Origin: Geobacter sp. AOG1
Lineage (GTDB): Bacteria; Desulfobacterota; Desulfuromonadia; Geobacterales; Geobacteraceae
Length of the DNA stretch: 64,000 nt
Direction: 5' to 3'
Assembly: GCF_019972315.1 (NCBI RefSeq)
Contig: NZ_BLIZ01000001.1
Location: 2,038,513-2,102,512, forward strand
Below, piece by piece: positions 19,201-26,389 of the stretch. Within the stretch, counting starts at the first letter, position 1; each line of letters starts with the position of its first letter. The translations under genes were made by a program, and so were the position numbers. The notes under the pieces were generated by a model. The model was not told the origin of the DNA. It saw nothing but the letters and a program-made list of their open reading frames with translations, and made no database searches.

Positions 19201-19719
19201 CTCCTCTCCCATATCCTCTATCCCAACGTCTATCCGGAATTCGACCGTCATCGCCAGGAGTTTTCCGATACCTCGGTCATTCCGACTCCGATATTTTTCT
19301 ACGGCCTAGAGCCGGGGCAGGAGACCTCGCTGGATATCGAGCCGGGCAAGACCCTGATCATCAAGCTCAACGCCATCGGCAAGGTTCAGAAGGACGGCAC
19401 CCGGGCCGTTTACTTCGAGCTGAACGGCAATAACCGGTCGGTGGTGATCCGCGATCAGTCTGTCCAGACCGATGAAAAGGTGAACGAGAAGGCTGACAAG
19501 GGGAATCCGAACCACATCGGTGCCCCCATGCCGGGCAAGGTGCTCAAGGTCAACGTCAAGCCAGGTGACGAGGTCAAGGCGGGAGACGTACTTATGGTGA
19601 CCGAGGCGATGAAGATGGAAACCAACATCAAGGCCAAGGCCGACGGAAAGGTCGTCGAGGTGAAGTTCAAGGAAGGGGAAAAGGTGGAAAAGGAGGATCT
19701 GGCCTTCGTGCTGGCCTGA
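16273..19719 (+). CDS. pyc: pyruvate carboxylase
   Basis: A 1148-residue full-length, single-chain enzyme. It has a biotin carboxylase domain (about 1-460; ANRGEIAIRIFRACTELGI, the ATP-grasp glycine loop AAGGGGRGMR, FIEMNPRIQVEH), a carboxyltransferase domain (about 540-1000; LLTDTTMRDAHQSNLATRVRT with metal-binding Asp, HTHDTSSNG) and a C-terminal biotinyl domain with the lysine in EAMKMET. It makes oxaloacetate from pyruvate, bicarbonate and ATP, the anaplerotic entry for acetate-grown Geobacter. The ribosome-binding site is TGGAGG before ATG 16273. It appears monocistronic, with a terminator at 19747-19769. Confidence 0.98.
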   Translation: MDRRTFRKVMAANRGEIAIRIFRACTELGIGTVALYSEEDKLSLHRYKADEAYLIGKGKSPIDAYLGIDEIIALALKADVDAIHPGYGFLAENAEFAEKCEANGIAFIGPTAEMQRALGDKVAARKVAMAAGVPTVPGTEDPIEKEEEALKFAKENGYPIIIKAAAGGGGRGMRVAHNKKELLEGLVAAGSEAKAAFGNAAVFLERYLENPKHIEVQVMGDNYGNLVHFYERDCSIQRRHQKVVEFAPSLSLTQKIREELCTAALKIAGEVKYRNAGTVEFLLDKEGNWYFIEMNPRIQVEHTVTEMITGRNLVQDQILIACGHKLSDPEINIPSQSAIDMRGYAIQCRITTEDPTNNFAPDFGTLTTYRSAAGCGIRLDAGNAFTGAKITPHYDSLLVKVSSWGLTFQAAANIMNRALQEFRVRGVKTNIGFLENVVTHSVFLKGKCDTSFIEKHPELLVIREKKDRASKVLTFLGDVIVNGAPGVAKPLKSADLIEARVPEVDYTMPRPSGSRDLFMTLGAEGLSKWIVEQKKLLLTDTTMRDAHQSNLATRVRTYDLLKIAEPTSYLASDIFSLEMWGGATFDVSMRFLKEDPWQRLHKLSEAVPNILFQMLLRGSNAVGYTNYPDNVVEKFVEEAANSGIDIFRVFDSLNWTTGMKVAMEAVRKSGKVCEAAICYTGDITDPKRDKYPLEYYVNMAKELEKMGAHILAIKDMAGLLKPLAAYKLVKALKENIGIPVHLHTHDTSSNGSATLLKASEAGVDIVDAALSSLSGLTAQPNLNALVAALEGSERDPQVNARGLQKLANYWETVRDYYAPFESGLKSGTAEVYHHEIPGGQYSNYKPQVAGLGLIERWDECKEMYHKVNLLFGDIVKVTPSSKVVGDMAMFLVKNNLEPEDIFTSREELAFPESVVGMFKGMLGQPYQGWPEELQKIVLKGEQPITCRPGELLEPVDFLEEKLLLEERLGHKVDDRALLSHILYPNVYPEFDRHRQEFSDTSVIPTPIFFYGLEPGQETSLDIEPGKTLIIKLNAIGKVQKDGTRAVYFELNGNNRSVVIRDQSVQTDEKVNEKADKGNPNHIGAPMPGKVLKVNVKPGDEVKAGDVLMVTEAMKMETNIKAKADGKVVEVKFKEGEKVEKEDLAFVLA

Positions 19720-19746
19720 TACGCTCTCCCTTGACTGATGTTATGG

Positions 19747-19772
19747 AAGGCCCTCCTATGGCGGGCCTTTCG
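19747..19772 (+). terminator. terminator after pyc
   Basis: AAGGCCCTCC-TAT-GGCGGGCCTT with one mismatch, followed by TCGTTT. It is a stem with a weak U-tract, of the same style as the hairpins at 21802 and 26229. Confidence 0.65.
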
Positions 19773-19802
19773 TTTACGAATGTGATCCACCCGGAGATAT
19801 TC

Positions 19803-20582
19803 ATGGCATTTCGAGATTTCAAGCTTTTCGACACCCACCTGCACATTATCGACAGCCGTTTCCCCTTGGTTCCGAACAACGGGTATCTACCCGATGAGTT
19901 TACCTGCGAAGGTTATCTCGACCGGATGAGAGGGTATAACCTGGCGGGGGGAGCCATAGTGTCTGGCTCGTTCCAGGCATTTGACCAGACCTACCTGGTC
20001 GATGCCCTCAAGAGACTCGGCCCGGCCTTCGTGGGGGTAACCCAGTTGCCGGCGACCGTGTCGGATGGGGAGGTGATCGATCTGAACAGCGCGGGGGTCC
20101 GTGCCGTCCGGTTCAATCTCAAACGGGGTGGCTCGGAGGATGTGAGGCATCTCGACAGTCTGGCACGGCGGGTCCACGAACTGGTGGGGTGGCATGCGGA
20201 ACTGTACGTGGACTCCCGGGAGCTGGCCGGGCTGTACGACACGCTGGTGGCCCTTCCCGCCGTCAGTATCGATCATCTCGGGCTTTCCCGGGAGGGCTTC
20301 GGAACGCTTCTCAAGCTGGTCGAGCGTGGTGTCCGGGTGAAGGCCACCGGTTTCGGCCGGGTCGACTTCGACGTGCGGACGGCCCTTCAGGATCTCTGTG
20401 CCGCTAATTCGGATGCACTGATGTTCGGTACCGACCTTCCTTCCACCCGCGCCCCCCGCCCCTACGAAGATGGCGATTTCGATCTCGTCGTCGAAACCCT
20501 GGGAAGCGAAAAAGCCCGCAAGGTTTTTCATGAGAACGCGATTGCGTTTTACTCGCCTCCCTCTCTCGCAAAACCTTCCTGA
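19803..20582 (+). CDS. amidohydrolase-superfamily TIM-barrel hydrolase
   Basis: 259 residues from ATG 19803, where CGGAG lies just upstream; the open frame extends to 19731 but runs through the pyc terminator. FDTHLHI near the N-terminus is the HxH metal motif, with further candidates in VSIDHLGLSREG (His) and MFGTDLPSTR (Asp). This is the pattern of the amidohydrolase 2 / 2-pyrone-4,6-dicarboxylate lactonase-like group. The substrate is unknown and the neighbours give no clue. It is flanked by the pyc terminator and an independent actin-like gene. Confidence 0.8.
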   Translation: MAFRDFKLFDTHLHIIDSRFPLVPNNGYLPDEFTCEGYLDRMRGYNLAGGAIVSGSFQAFDQTYLVDALKRLGPAFVGVTQLPATVSDGEVIDLNSAGVRAVRFNLKRGGSEDVRHLDSLARRVHELVGWHAELYVDSRELAGLYDTLVALPAVSIDHLGLSREGFGTLLKLVERGVRVKATGFGRVDFDVRTALQDLCAANSDALMFGTDLPSTRAPRPYEDGDFDLVVETLGSEKARKVFHENAIAFYSPPSLAKPS

Positions 20583-20724
20583 GACACTCCCCCTATCCTG
20601 CGGAAATACGGCGGGAAATCATATTGACATCGGTTAAAGCAGGGTGCTATCCTTCCCGCCGATGTGGCGCGGAACCTTTCTTTGTACCCTGCCGTCTATT
20701 TTGATCAGCCAGAAGGAGTCAGAC

Positions 20725-21771
20725 ATGGAGATTATTGGAATCGATATCGGTTTTGGATTCACCAAGGCGACAAACGGGACGCGCACCATCGTCTTCAAAT
20801 CGATCCTCGGCGAAGCGACCGATATCCAGTTCAAGGGGGGGATCCTGGGGGAAACCTCTCCCGATGAAAACATCCAGATAGAGGTGGATGGACGCTGTTA
20901 TTTCGTCGGCGAGATGGCCGAACGGCAGAGTAACGTCCGCTCATTCACCCTTGACCAGTCCCAGTTTTTCAGCGCCTTTGCCAAGCAGCTGGCGCTGGCG
21001 GCGGCGTCTCGCCTGGTCGGTACCTTCATGCCAATCGGTCTGGTGACCGGCCTTCCTATTGGCTATTTCAAGGAATACAAGGACGAACTGGCGAAGCTCC
21101 TCAAGGGGGACCACAAGGTGGTCCTGATCAATAACGACGGCAAGCGGGAAGAAAAAGTCATCAAGATCAACGAAGTGAGGGTGATTCCCCAGCCGTTCGG
21201 CTCGCTCTTCAACCTGATGCTGAATGACGTGGGAGAGCTGGGGGACAAGCGCTACGTGCGCGAGAAGGTCGGCATCATCGACGTCGGTTTCAAGACTGCC
21301 GACTTTACCGTCTCTGACAAGATGCGCTATTCGGAGCGGGGGAGTCGGACCACCGATACGGGCATTTCCCGCGCCTTCGGCATGATTGCCGGCAAGCTGC
21401 GGGAGAAAACCAGTGTCAATGTGGAGCTCTATCGCCTCTACGAAGCGGTGGAGAGGGGGAACATCAAGATTCGAGGCAAGGAATTCGACCTGAAGGGGCC
21501 GACCGAGCAGGTCTACGGCCAGCTGGCGACGGCCATTGCCAATGAGGTCGACCGGCTCTGGACCGATGACTGGGACATTGAGACCATCGTGCTGACCGGC
21601 GGCGGTGGTGCGGCACTGGCAAAGTATCTTCAGCCGCTGCTTAACGGCCAGGTTGTTGCCGCCGATGACGCCAAGGATGCCCGTCTCTGCAATGTCCAAG
21701 GGTACTGGAAATTCGGCAAGCATATCTGGGCTCGGGGCATCGTCACCCCTCCGACCACTCCGCCCGCGTAA
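20725..21771 (+). CDS. actin-like ATPase (ParM/Alp family)
   Basis: 348 residues from ATG 20725, preceded by AGAAGGAG; an upstream in-frame ATG at 20644 has no such site. MEIIGIDIGFGFTKATNG is the phosphate-1 loop of actin-fold ATPases, VGIIDVGFKTADF the phosphate-2 loop and IVLTGGGGAALAKYL the adenosine motif, with the split N-terminal domain typical of ParM/StbA and archaeal actin relatives. Plasmid ParM segregates DNA with ParR, but no ParR or centromere-like repeats are seen here, so this chromosomal copy probably has another filament-forming role. Confidence 0.85.
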   Translation: MEIIGIDIGFGFTKATNGTRTIVFKSILGEATDIQFKGGILGETSPDENIQIEVDGRCYFVGEMAERQSNVRSFTLDQSQFFSAFAKQLALAAASRLVGTFMPIGLVTGLPIGYFKEYKDELAKLLKGDHKVVLINNDGKREEKVIKINEVRVIPQPFGSLFNLMLNDVGELGDKRYVREKVGIIDVGFKTADFTVSDKMRYSERGSRTTDTGISRAFGMIAGKLREKTSVNVELYRLYEAVERGNIKIRGKEFDLKGPTEQVYGQLATAIANEVDRLWTDDWDIETIVLTGGGGAALAKYLQPLLNGQVVAADDAKDARLCNVQGYWKFGKHIWARGIVTPPTTPPA

Positions 21772-21801
21772 TTCCCGTCCAGATATACACATGAACCACC
21801 C

Positions 21802-21831
21802 AATGGCCTGCTCACGCGGGCCATTGTCGTT
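21802..21831 (+). terminator. terminator after the actin-like gene
   Basis: A 10-bp stem (21802-21811 with 21816-21825), loop TCAC, followed by GTCGTTT. It is nearly identical in sequence to the hairpin at 26229-26252, including the flanking CCC and TTGTCGTT. Confidence 0.7.
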
Positions 21832-21855
21832 TCCACTCCCTTTCCCCTGATCGCA

Positions 21856-22092
21856 CTATTCCCACAAAAGCGAGCGTTCGTCGTCATATCCATGTGCCGT
21901 ATCGGTAATGAGTTCCAGGGTGGTGGGAGCCGTGGCCAGATCGGTGGCCAGTCGTCCGGTCAGGATCATGCCGAGCAGGAACGGCATAGCACGGTAGCAG
22001 AGATAGAGGTTACACGTGGGACAGTAAGGGGACTCGCGGTTCGAGAGTGGTTCGCCGCAGTAATGGCAATGGAGGTAATAGAGATGGGACAT
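21856..22092 (-). CDS. small double zinc-ribbon protein
   Basis: 78 residues from ATG 22092 (an upstream ATG in frame is possible). The sequence HCHYCGEPL followed by YCPTCNLYLCYR gives two CxxC knuckles about 16 residues apart, a typical zinc ribbon. A hydrophobic stretch (AMPFLLGMILTG) and an acidic C-terminus follow. Function unknown; such proteins often act as adaptors or nucleic-acid-binding factors. It stands alone between two plus-strand genes. Confidence 0.65.
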   Translation of the reverse strand: MSHLYYLHCHYCGEPLSNRESPYCPTCNLYLCYRAMPFLLGMILTGRLATDLATAPTTLELITDTAHGYDDERSLLWE

Positions 22093-22378
22093 GGTGTCCA
22101 CCCTTTCTCCCTCCATCGGTGCATGGCATGACAGCAGAATCGGGACGCATCTCGATGTGCTCCCTGTTTTTACTATACTCTTTTCCTCTCCGGAAATGTG
22201 CAGGTTATTTCTGGATACACGATTTCCCTGCCCAGCGGAATCATCTTTAGGAGCATCCTTTGACATTTCTGGGGAATTATAATATAACTAAACAATATTT
22301 GCAGCTGATCCTCTGGCACCTCCCGTGTGTCAGGTGGGCTCAGAACGTCTGTGGCAGCATTTTCCCTGAATTTCACGG

Positions 22379-24487
22379 ATGGACATGCTCAAGCGAATAA
22401 CGACAAGACTGGTCAGGGTATGGCGAGGGCAGAGCCCTTTGCAGCGTTTCGCGCTCTTTGTGCTGCTCCTGATTCTCTGCGCCAACATTGGCCTCTCTGA
22501 CTGGTTTTCAACCCGGACGCGGGAGACCTCCGTCGATGAGGTTGTGCAGAAGGCCTATGTCATTTCCCGCATGATCAGTGACACCGCGGCGCGTTCCCTT
22601 GACAGAGGTGAAATGTCCGGTCTCGACAGTGCTACCGATGAAGCGCTCAAGGACCGGAACCTGATTTCCATAACTGTTCGCGACAAGAAAGGGAAGGTTA
22701 TCCTGGAAAAAGCCAAGGACAACCCTTCCGCGCAGCTTAATACCTTTCAGACCCCTATCCGGCGCGACGGCCGGGAGATGGGGATAGTAATTACCCACTT
22801 TTCCGTGACGGGCGAGGATGGGCGGCTCATCGCCCGCTTACGCCATACGGCAGCCTTCCAATGGGGGCTGTTTGCTCTTGTTGCCGTTGTTCTGGTGGCG
22901 GGCTGGCTATGGGAGAACCGGCCCCGCGAAACTGTAGCAACCCGCGAAGAAGGAGCTCCCCTGCATGGCATGACCGATGGCCAGGGAAAAACGGACACGC
23001 TACCGGCGGTATGCCGGCCGCTACCTCTCCCCATGGTTCCCCTCCTGACGAGGTACTCGTCAGTTCTCACAACTATGCCTGCCGACCCGGCGATAGCCGA
23101 TGCCGCCGCTCCCGATGACTCCAGCCCTCCGGTTTCAGATATGCCCCCCGCTTACGACATTTCCCCTCCCCTTGCCGTGCAGTGGAAATCATTCCCCTCC
23201 CTTGCCCGAGATCTGTGTGATGTCAGCAGTGCGCTCCAGGCAGCCCTTTCGGCGTTGTCCGCCGAAGAGGGACTTCGCCGGCGTGGGACGGAGCATATGC
23301 ATCTTTTCCGCGAGAGGGTTGGCCAGTTGCAGCGACAGGCCGCGAATGTGGCGGGTCGTGCCGGCGAACTGATTACCGTGGGGGGGAATATAGTAGAAAC
23401 GGTACTGGAGGGGTGTGAGTCCCCCACGTTGTCCGGTGCGCAGGTCGGGGATTTTCAGTCTCTGGCCGGGAGGGTTGCCGATTCCGCCGACCCGGTGCGA
23501 GAGGCTTTTGAGGTCGTCGGGCGTGTCAGGGCAGAACTGCAACGGCTGAAGATACCCGCTGCCGTTCCCCCCTGTCTGCATGACGATTTGTTGTCGGCCA
23601 CCAGAATGGCGGAGGAGTGTTCCACCGTGATGCGGGAACGCGTCCTCCCTGCCCTTACCGCGGCGCGTGATGACGAGAATGCGGTTGCCGAAAGGGTCGC
23701 CTCCCTTGCCCGACTTCTGGAGGAGTTGGATGGGCGTGCCCACGACATTGCCCGGAGCAGTGCGGCGGTGCTCGACATGGCCGATATGGCCCGGTCCCTC
23801 GGCCGGTCCAGTGGTTCTGGTGCAGCGGGAAGCGAGGGCGACCTCCTGGCGGCACGGATGGAGGAGCTTGCCTGGAGCATGACGGGTGATATCCAGGCGT
23901 TCCGTGCGCTGGTCGGCAAGGCTGTCGGCGTTAGCGGCACCGTTACGGATGCGGCCCAGATGGCACGATCAATGGTGGGATGGGCCGGCACTGCAGTGGA
24001 GGATACCGCTGCCGCTTCCGTCCTGGAGGGCGAACTGCTGCGCCGTGCCCTTTCTCTGTCGGGCCAGCAAGGTGGCGATGCTGATCGCATTGCCGGGGAG
24101 ATCGCCGTCCTGGCAGAGGAGCTCCAGGGAGTACAGAAACCACTGGACGGCCATGTAACCTTGATGAGGGAACTGGTCGATCATGCGTCGGAGCTGAAGG
24201 ATGCGATGGTGAAGCAGCAGTCACAGACCCAGGAATATACGGGGTCGCTGGCAGTTGCCGGAGGGACCCTCCGTCTGGCAGGCACGTTCCTGGCGGAGTT
24301 GATGGCCGAAGCCTCGCAGTTGGCAGAACTATCGCGGGAAACGGGATATCTTGCCGGCGGAATACAGCAGAAGGAGGGAGAGGGTGATCTGGAGGAGTTC
24401 ATCCGTCATGCCCATGAACGGATTACCAATCTTCTCGTCAACTATGGGCAGGGGGAGGGCGCACCTGACCAGAAGAGTGAAATGTGA
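22379..24487 (+). CDS. membrane-anchored coiled-coil protein, chemoreceptor-like layout
   Basis: 702 residues (ATG 22379 or 22385). Transmembrane helices lie at about residues 24-40 and 161-178, flanking a roughly 120-residue periplasmic sensor-like region (ISITVRDKKGKVILEK). A Pro/Ala-rich linker follows, and then about 450 residues of mostly helical, Ala/Leu/Glu/Arg-rich sequence. The order resembles a methyl-accepting chemotaxis protein, but the highly conserved signalling hairpin tip is not recognisable, and no HAMP is obvious. It may be a diverged receptor, a scaffold, or an unrelated helical protein. It is a single gene ending at a bidirectional terminator. Confidence 0.6.
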   Translation: MDMLKRITTRLVRVWRGQSPLQRFALFVLLLILCANIGLSDWFSTRTRETSVDEVVQKAYVISRMISDTAARSLDRGEMSGLDSATDEALKDRNLISITVRDKKGKVILEKAKDNPSAQLNTFQTPIRRDGREMGIVITHFSVTGEDGRLIARLRHTAAFQWGLFALVAVVLVAGWLWENRPRETVATREEGAPLHGMTDGQGKTDTLPAVCRPLPLPMVPLLTRYSSVLTTMPADPAIADAAAPDDSSPPVSDMPPAYDISPPLAVQWKSFPSLARDLCDVSSALQAALSALSAEEGLRRRGTEHMHLFRERVGQLQRQAANVAGRAGELITVGGNIVETVLEGCESPTLSGAQVGDFQSLAGRVADSADPVREAFEVVGRVRAELQRLKIPAAVPPCLHDDLLSATRMAEECSTVMRERVLPALTAARDDENAVAERVASLARLLEELDGRAHDIARSSAAVLDMADMARSLGRSSGSGAAGSEGDLLAARMEELAWSMTGDIQAFRALVGKAVGVSGTVTDAAQMARSMVGWAGTAVEDTAAASVLEGELLRRALSLSGQQGGDADRIAGEIAVLAEELQGVQKPLDGHVTLMRELVDHASELKDAMVKQQSQTQEYTGSLAVAGGTLRLAGTFLAELMAEASQLAELSRETGYLAGGIQQKEGEGDLEEFIRHAHERITNLLVNYGQGEGAPDQKSEM

Positions 24488-24517
24488 TATTCGAACGGTT
24501 CCTGTCAGAGAGAAATG

Positions 24518-24549
24518 AAAAAGGGTCTGCAAAAGCAGACCCTTTTTTT
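24518..24549. terminator. bidirectional intrinsic terminator
   Basis: AAAAAGGGTCTGC, loop AAAA, GCAGACC and seven T residues. It separates the convergent coiled-coil and IclR genes. Confidence 0.93.
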
Positions 24550-24569
24550 GTGCGTGGAAGAGGTCGCTC

Positions 24570-25367
24570 CTAGGTGAGTCGGTCGAGGGCCTCTTTTACA
24601 TTGGTAACCAGGTTCAGGAGGCGTGGGCCGATATCGTCTTCCAGCATGTGCCGACGGAGCTGGAAGGCGGCGCCGACGCAGCTGAAGACGAGGATGCGGG
24701 AACCGTCGGCCGGGACGAGGGGGGTGGCGACGGCATGGACATCTTTTTTCCAGTCGCCGAGAGAGAGGCAGAAGCCAAAGTGCTCATAGTCCTTGAGGGC
24801 CTGCTCGATGCCGGCGCTGATGCGTGGCCATTCCGCCTCGTTGCGAATGCGGATCTGCTCCATGAGTCTTGCCCGCGCCGGTTCCGGCAGTGCGCAGAGA
24901 AGCGCCCGCCCCATGGAGGTGGTGGCGATGGGGATCTGTGACCCGGCGCCCAAGGTCAGGGTGACCGTGGCGCTGCTCCGGTACGCCTCCACATAGAGCA
25001 TGTTGAGCCGGTCCTGGACGCCGACGGCAACCGACGCCTGCGCGTATTCTGCCAATTCCTCCATGTAGGGGCGGGCGACACCGCGGACATCCAGATTGGC
25101 GAGGAAGGAGTAGCCAAGGGCGAGGACGGCCGAGTCCAGGTGGTATTTGCCGAACTTCTCCGTGTAGCTCAGGTAGCCGAGCTTGGTCAGCGTGTGGGTG
25201 AGGCGGGAGATCGTCGGCTTGGGGAGCCCGGTGCGTGCCGCAAGTTCCTGGTTTCCCAGGTAGCGATCACCCGGCTTGAAGCAGCGCAGTACCTCCAGCC
25301 CCCGCTCCAGGGAGCGGATCGACTGGCGATCGGTCTCTTCGCCGTTCCCATTCTGTTCTTTTCCCAT
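24570..25367 (-). CDS. IclR-family transcriptional regulator (PcaR/PobR type)
   Basis: 265 residues from ATG 25367, with GAGGGG upstream; the GTG at 25376 overlaps that site. The N-terminal winged helix reads SIRSLERGLEVLRCF, NQELAARTGLPKPTISRLTHTLTKLGYL, and the C-terminal effector domain has VGVQDRLNMLYVEAYRS, TSMGRALLCAL and HAVATPLVP. The subfamily contains regulators of aromatic catabolism such as PcaR, PcaU and PobR. No aromatic-degradation operon is adjacent, so the target is unknown. The AT-rich region upstream (25380-25650) probably contains its promoter. Confidence 0.9.
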   Translation of the reverse strand: MGKEQNGNGEETDRQSIRSLERGLEVLRCFKPGDRYLGNQELAARTGLPKPTISRLTHTLTKLGYLSYTEKFGKYHLDSAVLALGYSFLANLDVRGVARPYMEELAEYAQASVAVGVQDRLNMLYVEAYRSSATVTLTLGAGSQIPIATTSMGRALLCALPEPARARLMEQIRIRNEAEWPRISAGIEQALKDYEHFGFCLSLGDWKKDVHAVATPLVPADGSRILVFSCVGAAFQLRRHMLEDDIGPRLLNLVTNVKEALDRLT

Positions 25368-25664
25368 CTCTGACACCCCTCTGTTTCATTCTGCGAAATT
25401 GATTCAAGGTTTGCATATCTTTTCTGAGAAGTCAATTGCTATTTGCCAGAAATTAGTTTTGATGTGCGGAACAACCAGCCACTCTTTACAGCCGTTGGTC
25501 GGATTGCCTTGCATGCCAAGACAGCTTTAAGAATGGCTTTTAATGGGACATTAAAATCAAAACGTTGGTAAAATTTAAGTTTACATCTATCAGGGCATGG
25601 ATTATAAATAGGGCTAATTTAGAAATTATATTTTGCAGAGCGAAACTGCAGATTGGATGTCGCC

Positions 25665-25841
25665 ATGGGGGCCGTGAAAAAGAATCCTCGCTACAATGTG
25701 GTGTCGTTACGGATCAGTGACGCGGAAAAGAAAACTCTCACCGAGATTGCCCGCCGGATGGACCGGAGCATTTCGGACGTCATGCGGGAAGCGGTGGGGC
25801 TTGTCCAGGTGCAGATGGGGAAGGGTGTATCTTCCCGGTAG
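25665..25841 (+). CDS. ribbon-helix-helix (Arc/CopG-like) small protein
   Basis: 58 residues from ATG 25665; a TTG in frame at 25653 is an alternative. The segment NVVSLRISDAEKKTLTEIARRMDRSISDVMREAV has the short beta strand followed by two helices of ribbon-helix-helix DNA-binding proteins. No toxin gene follows, so it may be an orphan antitoxin-like or stand-alone regulator. The next small gene, about 50 nt downstream, is also a DNA-binding-type protein. Confidence 0.7.
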   Translation: MGAVKKNPRYNVVSLRISDAEKKTLTEIARRMDRSISDVMREAVGLVQVQMGKGVSSR

Positions 25842-25893
25842 CCGGCGTCCGATTACCTTGCTAGTATCTCAATAGGTGTACGGGAGAGGCGAA

Positions 25894-26187
25894 ATGCTGA
25901 AGCAAAAATGCGTACAGACGGTGCAGACCACGAAAAAGACGCTGGAACTTCTCGATATCCTGTCCAATGGTGACGAAAACTTGCACATCGGCGACCTGGC
26001 TCGTAAGCTGGGGATCGGCCGCGAAGAGGCGCTTCTTCTGCTCGTTACCATGGAGAGCCATGGGATGGTTGCCTGGGACGACCGGGAGAAAATTTACCGG
26101 CCAGGCTGGAAATCGGAAAAAATGGCCCGCCAGTTCCTTCATCTGAATGAGGGAACTTCCACAAGGCGGCTGTTCCGGGACGCCTGA
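25894..26187 (+). CDS. small winged-helix protein resembling an isolated IclR DNA-binding domain
   Basis: 97 residues from ATG 25894, preceded by GGGAGAGG. TTKKTLELLDILSNGDENLHIGDLARKLGIGREEALLLLVTMESHGMVAWDDREKIYRPGWKSEKMARQF follows the helix-turn-helix plus wing of IclR-type regulators, but no effector domain is present. It is probably a single-domain transcription factor. It lies after the RHH gene and before a hairpin terminator (26229-26252). Confidence 0.68.
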   Translation: MLKQKCVQTVQTTKKTLELLDILSNGDENLHIGDLARKLGIGREEALLLLVTMESHGMVAWDDREKIYRPGWKSEKMARQFLHLNEGTSTRRLFRDA

Positions 26188-26228
26188 TTCCTCTCCCCTC
26201 AAGTCCTCTTTGAATATCCTGCCCACCC

Positions 26229-26259
26229 AATGGCCTGCATATGCAGGCCATTGTCGTTC
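26229..26259 (+). terminator. perfect-palindrome terminator
   Basis: A perfect 24-nt palindrome at 26229-26252, folding as 10-bp arms around a 4-nt loop, followed by GTCGTT. It is the twin of the hairpin at 21802. Confidence 0.7.
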
Positions 26260-26389
26260 ACGTGTCTTTTATCCGCAGAAGCTCTATCCATTTCTTTGCT
26301 CGTACTGCGCCGGTGAACTGCAGTCCCATTCCCATACTTCTTGTCAAACGGGAGATTCCCGGTTAAAGTCTCCATGCGGGGGAGGGGAG

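Noticed and set aside
26147-26389. 81-codon N-terminal extension of the AsmA-like protein
   Set aside because: It runs over a perfect terminator palindrome and the end of another gene, and lacks signal features; ATG 26390 has a good ribosome-binding site.
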